Source of the DNA: Elgaria multicarinata webbii
Lineage: Eukaryota > Chordata > Lepidosauria > Squamata > Anguidae
DNA: 64,000 nucleotides
Direction: 5' to 3'
Assembly (NCBI RefSeq): GCF_023053635.1
Contig: NC_086180.1
Location: 131,501-195,500 of the forward strand
A model generated the notes under the pieces. That model did no database searches. It had not been told where the DNA came from and worked only from the letters and a program-made list of their open reading frames with translations. Shown here piece after piece: positions 54,646-64,000 of this stretch (the stretch's first letter is position 1; the number at the start of each line of letters is the position of its first letter). Both the position numbers and the translations under genes were made by a program.

Positions 54646-56500
54646 AGAGCCTGAAATTTCGCCACTGCCTTTGTGTTGCTCCATGGGCCACACTGTTGCC
54701 ATGCGTGGGCTGGAAGGGGCAGCACCTTCGCCAACCTCCGAAATGCTCAACAGAGCAGTCTGGGAAGCAGAAGCAGCAACAGCACAGAGTGTGGGAATTT
54801 GATCTATGTGGAATGGCGGCGGCGGCGGCAGCAGCACTTCCCAGGGCAAAGACGGCTGCCCGCTCTGCTTGCCATCTCTTTGATAAATCCTCGCCTCTAA
54901 TTAAACAGGAACCTCCCAGGCCTCCCCTCCTGCTTTGAATCAGAGGCTGCAAAACATCCTTGTTGGAGCTCCAGCTGCAGCAGCAGCAGCCGCCTCTGGC
55001 CAACCAATGGGCGCCGCCGTTCTGAAAGGCTCCTGCACCACACAAGCATGCCCCAAAGCAGTGGGGCGGCTCTGAGAGTCAGGGCTCCTGCGCACATGCG
55101 CGTGCACGCACCTTCCCCCCCGCAGCATAGGCATGTTGCCAGCGGGAAACCCAAGCAGCCTGTTCTACAACAGCCCTGCAGGGAAGACACATCCTTTCAG
55201 AGCTAGCTGTCTGCCTGCCTTCCCAGAGTCATGCCAAGCGGCCTGTGGGGACGGGATGGCCAACAGCTTGCCTGCAAAGTTGGCAGAAGCTCCACAAGAC
55301 CCTGCTCAGACCAAGGGAAGCGGCACCTTGCTCTCCCACGCTCCAGGTGGAAAAGCAGAGTGCGGGGACCGGCTCCCCTCCCGTCGGGGCCTCCCACACT
55401 TCTAAGTGCCGGGCATGGGTGGGTCCTGGCAGCGCCTGGTTCTCCGCACCTGCCCGGCGGCAGGCACAGCAACTTGGCAGAGATTCAAGAAGACAAGCCT
55501 TCCCTTCAGGGCCAACCGGGCCCCTCCCTGCTATGGGATCAAGAGCAGCACAGGCCTTCACTAGCCCCAGTGTGCCCCACTTTGCCCAAGGCTTCCTGCC
55601 CAGTTGGTCCACGAGACCCCCCGCTTCCTGGCCCCAGGCACCCCCAGCACCTGGCTGCTGACAGGAAGAGGCCTTCCGCAGGGACGCTGCAGGCAAGCAG
55701 CCTCTGGGGAGCAGCAAGAGCGCCTCGCTTCGTCCCCCTACACATAAAATGATGGACTCCTCATGAGCCAGGCAAAGCAGCCTCCAATCCCAGCAGGAAC
55801 CCCACCCACCTACCCCACGCACACACATCGAGGCCAGTGCCCCTAATCACAACCCAGGAGCTGAGCCACTGGTGGGGCAGCATCCGATTACTTACAGCTC
55901 TGGCACTTTGGGACTTTCCCTGGGGAACTCTCTGCTTCCTAGAAGAGGGTGCCAATTGGGGCATGTGGTACTCAGCCAGCAGCACGCAGGCGGCACAGCC
56001 TCCCAGGCCATGAGGCTTGCCTGGATTTCAGGGCGGGCAGCTTCTGTGCCACGCCCACCTGCCTGAGAGACGGGGCAGACCACAGCATAGCCAACCTGCC
56101 ATGACCAGCCTCTGCAGGCCTAGGGCGTTCAAAGCGAACGCTCCGGGGGCAACACATAGAGCAAGGAGAGCAACCTCAGGTTCCGAGGCCGGATCCAGCA
56201 CTCCCTGGATTCGAATCCGGCACTCAAATTCACCCCTTCCCCGGCCCCACAGGCTTCCGCACAACCACCGGTCATTGGGGGATTTCATGGCTTCCCTCCC
56301 CCCACCCCATTCCATTCTGAAAGGTCGAAAAGCCTGTCCAAAGGCCAAGTTCTGGCAGTGAGCGCTTGAAGCCACAGCAGGCTGGCATTCTGGCCCCGCC
56401 CACTCTGCCTTAGGCCCCTCCCACCCTTGGCATGTGGCCCCCGGGAGCTGTTCAGAAATGGAATGCGGCCCTCAGGATGGAAGACACCCCCACCTCTCAA
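54646..56500. other. Stretch without recognised gene
   Basis: No conserved exon was recognised. At 56185-56225 GGATTCGAATCCGGCACTC resembles a tRNA B box and may be a SINE remnant. Confidence 0.4.
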
Positions 56501-56504
56501 CATG

Positions 56505-56770
56505 CAGGAAACTAATTTCCAATTGTTTCATAGTTGATCAGAAGTTCTCCACACCAGGCACAGTTTTGTACACCTCTCTCAGGTCTCCCCTCAGCCTCCA
56601 TTTTTTCCAAGCTCAACAATCCCAGCTGTTGTCACCTTCCCTCACAGGGAAGATGCTCCAGCCCTTGGATCATTTTACTTGCCCTTTTCTGCACTTTCTC
56701 CATCTCTACAGTATCTTTTTGAAGGTGTGATGACCAGAACTGCACACAGCATTCTAACTGGGGTCGCACC
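56505..56770 (-). mobile_element. L3/CR1-like LINE fragment, reverse strand
   Basis: CAGTTTTGTACACCTCTCTC, CAACAATCCCAGCTGTTGTC and GATGACCAGAACTGCACACA match the same family as 33880-33930 and 63780-63860. Confidence 0.8.
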
Positions 56771-57535
56771 TGAGGGTTGATGCACCCTCAGGCTTTCCCA
56801 GTCTTCCACGGCTCCATTCTGGGCCCAGCAGTGGGGCCCAGCAGCACGGCCAGGGGGCTTGGAAGAGGCACCCATGTCCTGCTCTGCCTTGGGAACAGGC
56901 ACAAATCGGGCCCCTCAGAGGAGGAGGAGGCAGCACACTGAATGCCACTAAGCATCTCTGCAGGCAGCAGGGGAAGACTGGCCAGCCCCGGCCCAGGAGG
57001 GAGCCCTGTTGCTGTGATGGATGGGCATGGTGTGCTGCCCTGCCGGGAGGCCGCCCCATCCTGCGTCCGGATCCCCACACACCATGGGCCTGAGCAGAGC
57101 GCCAACTGGATGCCATCAGCCCCAGCATTCCGCAGGGGAGACCCAGCCTCTGCAGGGGCCGAGTTCCAGAGCTGCCTCTTCACGGTCCCCAGACAAACGC
57201 CGCTCTGTGCTCCAGAGGCTGGAGGGCTGTCGGCACAGCGTGGGACAAGGCCCCTCTGTGGGCAGCTCAGGCTCTCCAGAAAAGCGCTGGGAGTCTCTGT
57301 GCTGGGCGGGTCCCATGCCTGTCCGGAGCAGCAGGGCCATGAGTGTGTGTCCCCCCCGCTCCGCCAGGCCACAGAAAGGCTCTGCCTGCACACACACACA
57401 CCCCTGCTCCCAGCCGCGGCCTGGCAGCTGAAGGTTTCCTGCATGCAGGCACACAAGCGGAGGCAGCGGAGGCTCCTGCAATGCCCCCCGCCCCCACCCC
57501 TTGCTGTGGAGACGTATGGGCCTAACAAGAAGTTA
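56771..57535. other. Stretch without recognised gene
   Basis: Long frames occur on both strands because of GC richness, but none shows a domain or conserved splice pattern. Confidence 0.4.
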
Positions 57536-57539
57536 TTTA

Positions 57540-57765
57540 TCTATTTATTGATACAAATGCAATTAATTGATTAACTACATTCCTATACTGCCTAATAGTC
57601 AAAGCTCTCATGAGCAGCTCACAACGGAGAGCTTAAAGCCATAAAATATAAGAACATAGTTAAAACAAAATGTACAATCAAAATAGATTTAAAACAGCCA
57701 CAGAAGAAAACTAAAGTAAAACCAACAGCAGTGCAAGGATCTAAAAAGCAGTAGCCCAGTTTCTT
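57540..57765 (-). mobile_element. LINE/SINE 3' end, reverse strand
   Basis: The stretch starts TTATTTATCTATTTATTG, then CTACATTCCTATACTGCC (a diverged copy of the tail at 43550), followed by an A-rich 3' UTR-like part (AAAATATAAGAACATAGTTA). Confidence 0.55.
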
Positions 57766-57779
57766 CCAAAGCTGGGGCG

Positions 57780-58745
57780 GGGGGATAAAGGGGCCTGTGC
57801 TCGGGTTGCTTCATCGTCGTTTGAAACTCAATATGGCAAAGACTGAATTGCTAGTTTTTCCTCCTAAACCTTCTCCTCATCTCTCATTCTCTCTTATGTC
57901 AATGATGTTACGCTTACTCCGGTCAAGGAAGCCCGTAGTCTTGGCTTTATATTTGACTCCTCGCTCTCCTTTATTCCTCATATTGAGGCAGTAGCTAAAT
58001 CTTGTCGTTTTTTCCTGTATAATATTGCCAGGATTCGATCATTTTTGTCTGTCTCTTCCGCCAAGACGCTTGTTCATGCGCTGGTTATTTCACGGTTGGA
58101 CTACTGCAACCTTCTTCTCTCTGGCCTTCCTTCTTCTCACATCAGTCCGTTGATTTCTGTTCACCACTCTGCCGCAAAGATCATCTTCTTGGCTCGCCGC
58201 TCTGACCATGTTACTCCGCTTCTGAAATCTCTTCATTGGCTTCCAATTCACTTCAGAATCCAATATAAACTTCTCTTGTTAACCTTCAAAGCTTTTCACG
58301 GTCTAGCTCCTTCCTATCTCTCCTCTCTCATCTCACACTATTGCCCCGCTCGTGCTCTTCGCTCCTCTGATGCCATGTTTCTCGCCTGCCCAAGGGTCTC
58401 TACTTCCCTTGCTCGGCTCCGTCCATTTTCTTCTGCTGCCCCTTACGCCTGGAACGCTCTTCCAGAACATTTGAGAACTACAACTTCAATCGCAGCTTTT
58501 AAAGCTCAACTAAAAACTTTTCTTTTTCCTAAAGCTTTTAAAACTTGATGTTGTGCAGACTTTATACTGTTAGTTTTACCCTACCCTGTGCCTGCTTACC
58601 CTACCCTGTGCCTGTTTGCATTCTCTTCCCCTCCTTATTGTTTTACTATGATTTTATTAGATTGTAAGCCTATGCGGCAGAGTCTTGCTATTTACTGTTT
58701 TACTCTGTACAGCACCATGTACATTGATGGTGCTATATAAATAAA

Positions 58746-58750
<5 letters not shown>
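57780..58750 (+). mobile_element. L2-type LINE, 3' part of ORF2 and 3' UTR
   Basis: Frames 57797-57994 and 58045-58548 encode the L2 C-terminal region: HALVISRLDYCNLLLSGLP, HVTPLLKSLHWLPIHFRIQY, KLLLLTFKAFHGLAPSYLSS and APYAWNALPEHLR. The 3' UTR holds the tandem segment TTACCCTACCCTGTGCCTG and ends GGTGCTATATAAATAAATAA. At least one frame change lies between the two frames; the rest is well kept. Confidence 0.9.
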
Positions 58751-58776
<26 letters not shown>

Positions 58777-58802
58777 TAATAATAACAACAACAACAACAA
58801 GC
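58736..58802 (+). repeat. (AAAT)n/(AAT)n/(AAC)n tail of the L2 copy
   Basis: The tail passes from ATAA units to TAA units and then ACA units within 65 bases. Confidence 0.9.
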
Positions 58803-59568
58803 CCAACACACAGGCACCAGGCGCGCCTGCTCTGGGGAGGGCAGGCTTCAGCCGCAGCTCAGGGGCCTGCAGGAGGCAGCAGCTTCGGTCTCCTGGAACT
58901 CCAGCCTGAAACACTGGAGGGAGGGAGGGAGTCATGGCTGCCAGTCAATGTCAACAGTACTGGACTAGAGGGACAAGGGGGGGAGGGGGGATCCGACTCG
59001 GTCTAAGGCCTGAGGTTCCTAGAAGAGGCCCTGATCCGTTGTAGCCCCTTGCCCACCCCTCTCTTGGCTGGGGCTGCTGGAGGAGGGTGGCGGAAGAGGC
59101 CTGCAGTGATACTTTGCCGCCACCGCTGCCACCCTGGCAAGAGGTGATAACTGCAGCCAGGCTGCCTCTGACCTGGGGCGGTTGCAGCGGACGCGGCTTC
59201 CAGGGTGCCATCGCCTTGCCTCATTTACGGAACTCTGCGGGGGGATCCAGACGACGCCAACTTGCACCCGCCACCCTCCCCGGTTCCCCCATCGTTTCTT
59301 CCACCTTTTTCCTTACTGCAGAAAATCCGCTCAGTAAAAAGACACGGAACAGCTGCACAAGACCTTCCAGTTAGTGACACGAGGAGCCCTCGAACGCCAG
59401 CACCTGACAAAGGGTTGGGGAGGGAGGGGCTGAGAGAACGGCCTCTGCGCCACTCAGAAGTAACAAGGCTGGATCCAGAAACACCTCCAAACAATGGACC
59501 CGATCCCTCGGAGGAACGCAACCCCCTCCAGAACCCACTGAACACCACACAGCCGGACACGCCAACCA
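58803..59568. other. Stretch without recognised gene
   Basis: No domain-bearing frame or known repeat was seen. A GGGA run lies at 58918-58931. Confidence 0.4.
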
Positions 59569-59968
59569 CTCGGATCGAGTGTCTGTTTATTGCCCTCATA
59601 CAATCCATTATCACAGCCAGGCACTGATTCGGAGCATCCACGGCCTCACTTGCATCAGGGGAAAAGTAGGAGTGGAGTTGGGTGTCATCCGCCAGCTGCT
59701 GACACCTCAGTCCTCATCTCTGGATAAACTCTTCCAATGGTTTCATGTTGAACAGCACAGGTGATGAAACACAGCCCTGTGGAACCCATAGCACCACTGT
59801 CAAGGAGAAGAGCAACGGGTCTCCCGGCAGCACCTTCTGAATTGGCCACCCAAGTAGGAGAGGTAGGTAACAGCCTGCCTTCAGCCCCCGATCCAGACTG
59901 TGCATCCAGAAGGATACTGTGGTCAATGGCGCTGAGAGCCGCTGAGAGGTCCAAGAGACTTTGGAAGG
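59569..59968 (-). mobile_element. L2-type LINE RT remnant, reverse strand
   Basis: The - strand reads LLDLSAALSAIDHSILLD, the L2 version of catalytic RT block A (LLDLSAAFDTVDH), and then VPQGCVSSPVLFN (block B). Bases between are rearranged and the frame is broken, so it is old. Confidence 0.8.
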
Positions 59969-60240
59969 GGCTGTAGCGCCATGGTAGAGCCCCTGCTTCA
60001 TACGCAGACAGTCCCAGGTTCCATCCCCGGCGGCAGCATCTCCACAGATGGCTGGAAAAACCCTTTCCTGAAACCCTGGAGAGCCCACAGCCCACTGGGC
60101 TGGATGGAGCCACAGTTGGGCTCGGTGCAAGGCAGTTTCTCCCGCCCTCAGGTCAGCGTCCCCCTGCCCAGTCAAGAAGACCAAGTCAGGGGGATGTGAG
60201 GCTACACATGTTGCAACAATGACGTTGTGACAGCCCCACA
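59968..60240 (+). mobile_element. tRNA-derived SINE
   Basis: GGGCTGTAGCGCCATGGTAG looks like a D-arm/A box and CAGGTTCCATCCCCGGC a T-arm/B box with tRNA-like spacing, followed by a non-tRNA body. It lacks a full acceptor stem, so it is a SINE head rather than a tRNA gene. Confidence 0.7.
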
Positions 60241-62340
60241 ATTGCTGTGGACACTGTGAACGCAGCAGCCTCAGCCTGCAAGCTGAGCTCCCCCAGGTGG
60301 TACATCCGGAGAACCTTCAACGCCAACTCCAAGACTGATCCCATCGAATCAGACACAGCGATTGGCAGGCAGTGCACACAGGCTGCCACTCCCTCCACAG
60401 GTGGGAGCTGCCACTCCCTCCACAGGCAGGGAGCTGAGGGGGGGGGAATTCCCCTGGACCAGCCCCTGCCAGGTCTCAGTAATACACCCCAGGCCAGTAT
60501 TGCCCGGAGGCAGCCACAAGGTTGCCTCCGCTCCTGCCCTGTGACGTTTACCTCCCTGGCTGCCATCAGCAACCTCGGCCCTGCAAGGAAGCCACAGCAA
60601 GGGCGGATTTCAGCCCTGCCATGGCCCCTTGGCTGGAAGGGGCGCTGTAGGCCCGGCCAGGCAGAAGCACTGCTGAGGTATGAGGGGGGCTCGTCCGGGC
60701 CTCAGCCTGGGAAGTCAAGAGGAAGCGGAAGAGCAGCAGCCAGCAAACACCTCAGGGCCGCACCTTGTGCAATCCCAGCCCACACGGAACCCTCCAGGGA
60801 CAAGGGCACGCATGGAGGAGGGCGCCCTGCCCTGCCCTGCCGACGGTGGAGGAGGAGGAGCAGGAGGAGGAGGCACTCCCCTTGCTCAAATAAGACGCCT
60901 GCAAGCAGCTCGCGGTCCACTCCAGGAACGCTTGAGAGCAGCTCTCAGCTGGCAGCAGGGCAGGAGAGGTGGGTGGGGCTGGGGAGGCTCACTGGCCTGG
61001 CTCCTCCAGGGGAAGCTGGAGGGACGAGGCGGCGGCAGCTGAAGGTCCCCCTGCACAAGGGCACGTGGGGTGTGGGAGTACGCTCTGCCAGAGCAAGCCC
61101 AGGGCTCCTTCTTTGGCACTGTGGCTTCCTGCCCATGTTGCAGAGGGTGCTCACAGCCCTCCCCTACGGGCATGTGCGCCACTGCTCCGGCTCCCATCCT
61201 GGTGGAGAAGCAGCAGCCTGAGCACTACTAGCGCCACGCAGCAGTAGCCCCCACCCCACCCCAGGAGCATCCAGCTATCCTGCCAGCGCCTATGCAGGCC
61301 CCCCTATACAGGCTCGCTGGCTCCCTCAGAGCCCACCCCCAGGCACCTGAAGCAGCAGAGTCCCGATGCTGCAGCCAGGAAGGATAGAGAGCCACCCTGC
61401 CACCTAAGCACCATCGTGGGAGGAATACGTGGCACCTCTCCCTTCAGGCCCCAAACCTCCATCTAGCAGACTTCAGAGTTTTAGACAGACCACAGTTTTG
61501 CTTCAGTGCTGTGGACGCCAGAAGGTTGGCCAGGGGGTGAGGCAGCTGACACAGCGATAGCCCACATCATTTGGGGTTGCCGACAGATTCTTGATCCCGT
61601 CCAACACCATGAATCCACAGGACTAGCAATCATTTAGGGCCAGACAGGCTGACCGGCCAGCTGCTCTGCGTATTCGACATCCAGCGGCGAGGCAAAGGTG
61701 CAGCTCAAAGGTGGTGACCTCGTGCGGGTTAGTGGGTGGCAAGGGCCACGCCAGGGGCCAAGTGGCATCCACTGGCAGCAGCCCCAAACTCTCGATGAGG
61801 ACGTCAGAAGCTGGATCATGCTGAAGGCCCCCCTGGTCCGGCATGATGCTGCCACCTTGGCCAATCAAGTGCCCCAAGGAGAAGCCCACGACAGCCCTCC
61901 CACTCCCCAGGAACTGGCCTTCAGGGGCACCCTGCCTCTGATCCTGGGAATAATACGCGGCTGGCATGATCCATTGGTCATTTCCACTTATATGCCATCC
62001 TTCATTTTAAAAATAATAATAATAATCTCATGGTGAGTAACAACAGCATTAAAGCATCCCTCCCTCTCTCTTTATCCTTATTAATTTCTTGGATTTTAAT
62101 ACTGTTGTTACATACAGAGACACAGATAATGAAAGGCAGGTTGTCAGTGGAAACAAAACATGAAACTCTGATTGAATCATTGAACTAATCCAAGCAAACC
62201 TAACTAGTCATCAACTGTGTGAACAAACAGGCCTCATCCTGGCATCAAAATAATAGTAAGGCTGGCACTAGGTATACCTCTTGGGAAACAGCCACTCAAA
62301 AGTCCAGGAGCCTCCATGGAGAAGGCCCTGTCTCATGCCA
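60241..62340. other. Stretch without recognised gene
   Basis: The GC-rich frames at 60247-61221 (+) and 60702-61197 (-) have no recognisable domain. No known repeat was identified by eye. Confidence 0.4.
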
Positions 62341-62344
62341 CCAC

Positions 62345-62640
62345 TTAATGTATTTTCCACCAATGGTGCAAGGGGGGGGCATTGATAGGTTCATCCTTCT
62401 CCACGAATTCATCTACTTCCCTTTTAAAGCCAACCAAGCTGGTGGCCGTAAGTGCATCACATGGCAGCAAATCCCATAGTCTGTGTTGTATGAGGAAGGG
62501 CATCTTTTTATCTGTCCTGAATCTCCCACCCTTCAGCTCCATGGGATAATGACTCCTTTGGGTTCCAGCATCCTGAGAGAGGGACAGAAATGCCTTCCTG
62601 GCTACTTTCTCCACACTGCACCTAAGTGTTATACGACTCT
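62345..62640 (-). mobile_element. L3/CR1-like LINE fragment, reverse strand
   Basis: The - strand frame carries MELKGGRFRTDKKMPFLIQ and RLWDLLPCDALTA, matching MKLNGGRFRTDQRKYFFTQC and KLWNSLPQDVVMA in the copy at 63529-63717. This is the C-terminal end of ORF2. Confidence 0.8.
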
Positions 62641-63318
62641 AACCTGCCCTGCCTTACTTGTCTCATTGTTCCAGAAGAAGCATCACAGGGAGTTAAAAGA
62701 ACAGACAAAAACAGGCCTTGCGGAAGCCATCCACTCATGAGATGGGGCTGAATCACCCTGGGCTTTCAACGCAGAGGTGCCGTTGAGCTGTCTCGAAACC
62801 CCAGGAAGGAACCAAAAGCCACTTGTTGAGAGACGTTCCTCCATTGCGGTCTCACAGTGCATGAACCGTTAAATGACATACTCAAGAAACACCGACTGCT
62901 CCACAGGCAGGCAGACACATACACACGCGTGCACATCGCCGCCACTGCCACTGTTCCTCACAAGCCAGAATGCCTGAAAGTGGCTAAAGCGCTCGCCACA
63001 AGAACTGCGCACGATTCTAATAAAAGCCATCATCAGCCAAAATAAATTGCAGCTGACATTGTCTGGCTGCAGATTTAGGCGTAGCAGCTTCGACAAGAAT
63101 TAAGCTAAGTGTCAAGGTCTTCCCAGAGTCACATCAAGACATTGAGGAGGGAGGTGCCACACTGTGCCCTTCTCCCACTGACAGGGCTGTCAGCCCGACC
63201 ACCTAGCTCTCAAGAGAGCAACAGCATCCAGGAAATGCCAGGGGCAGGCCGGGGCGGGGGGGGGGGGGGGCAGGCCGGGAACAGGAACTACACAGACAGC
63301 GCCGAAAGAGGTCTCCAA
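62641..63318. other. Stretch without recognised gene
   Basis: No conserved exon was seen. There is a G run at about 63254-63270. Confidence 0.4.
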
Positions 63319-64000
63319 ATGTAAGAACATCAGAAGAGCCCTGATGCTGGATCAGTCCAAGGGTCCATCTAGTCCAGCACTCTATTCACACAGTGGCCAA
63401 CCAGCCATCGGCCAGGGACCAACAAGTCAGGACATGGTGCAACAGCACCCTCCCACCCATGTCCCCCAGCAACTGGAGCATATAGGCTTACTACCTCAGA
63501 CACTGGAGGTAGCACATAACCATCAGGGCTAGTAGCCATTGATAGCCTTTGCCTCCAGGAATTTATCCAACCCCCTTTTCAAGCCATCCAAATGGGTGGC
63601 CATCACTACATCCTGTGGCAATGAGTTCCATAATTTCACTATGCACTGTGTGAAGAAGTACTTCCTTTGATCTGTCCTGAATCTCCCACCATTCAGCTTC
63701 ATGGTATAGGACCCCATTGGGTTCTAGTATTTTGAGAGAGGAAGGAAAATGCCTCCCTATTCACATTCTCCACACCATGCATTGTTTTGTACACCTCTAT
63801 CAGGTCTCCCCTTAGCCTCATTTTTTCCAAGCCAAACAAACCCAGCTGTTGTAACCTCCCCTTTGGAGATTCCCACAATTTCTTTTTGTTTTAGCCACCC
63901 TAAATAATTTGGTGCCATTGGCAAACTTGACCACTTCACTGTTTGCTCCTAATTCCAGATTATCTATGAACAAGTTGAAACGAATTGGTCCCAATACCGA
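63319..64000 (-). mobile_element. L3/CR1-like LINE, 3' end to RT block C, reverse strand, cut by window edge
   Basis: This is the longest copy of the family seen as fragments elsewhere. From the right edge the - strand reads through the end of the RT (an ENSEVVKFANGTKLF-like stretch, where ADDT would be expected), the post-RT region and GGRFRTDQRKYFFTQC to the 3' UTR with AGGGCTCTTCTGATGTTCTT. Several frame breaks are present. Confidence 0.85.

Noticed and set aside
59968-60045. Possible tRNA gene
   Set aside because: A- and B-box-like parts exist but acceptor and anticodon stems do not close; followed by a SINE body.
60247-61221. + strand frame of 324 codons as a gene
   Set aside because: GC-driven frame, no domain, begins inside a repeat-derived region, with low-complexity segments.

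Overview
The window reads as nuclear DNA of a squamate reptile (lizard or snake). The evidence is the repeat mix: young CR1 LINEs with long open reading frames, a BovB/RTE tail ending in the usual GAGTCGGAAGCGACTGAACG motif, L2 and L3-like LINE fragments, tRNA-derived SINEs, palindromic MITEs and non-autonomous DNA transposons. Host genes are of vertebrate type and split by introns. Species and family calls come from recognising sequence by eye; no database search was possible.

Layout, left to right. A CR1 copy cut by the window edge (1-1826) and a palindromic MITE precede a CpG-rich promoter and a SCAN-KRAB-C2H2 zinc-finger gene on the + strand (3444-8501). This gene looks decayed: a TAG in the SCAN exon, a shifted KRAB box and several fingers lacking a zinc ligand. 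After an L2 tail comes a second CR1 (10965-12577) that stops abruptly inside its reverse transcriptase against CCCTAA telomere-type repeats.

The most unusual block is 12578-21807. A roughly 9 kb GC-rich non-LTR retrotransposon lies between CCCTAA arrays. Its second ORF is of Tx1/L1 type (apurinic-type endonuclease, reverse transcriptase with AHADD, C-terminal Cys/His cluster). Upstream are two tandem, related but diverged ORF1-like regions. Both the main element and a short second tail just 3' of it repeat their last bases before running into CCCTAA. This looks like an element family that targets or extends telomeric repeats, a habit well known for insect R1-clade elements (TRAS/SART) but one I do not know for vertebrate Tx1-type elements. 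The copy is broken.

The middle holds two host genes on the - strand. One encodes a 359-residue WD40-repeat protein in seven coding exons (24391-27226), with a CpG-island promoter carrying an RFX-type X-box. The other is a class 4 semaphorin (30866-39958; 13 exons seen; sema, PSI, Ig, transmembrane and cytoplasmic parts), whose signal-peptide exon was not found. The exon phases of both models close, so both look functional. Each uses one GC-AG intron.

The right part (40-64 kb) is repeat-rich and gene-poor. It holds a three-deep nest (hAT-type element inside a BovB tail inside a CR1 end), a CR1 with an esterase-type ORF1 interrupted by a 1.1 kb Harbinger-like element and flanked by reverse CR1 pieces, and scattered L2, L3-like and SINE remains. 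I saw no real tRNA, rRNA or CRISPR locus.
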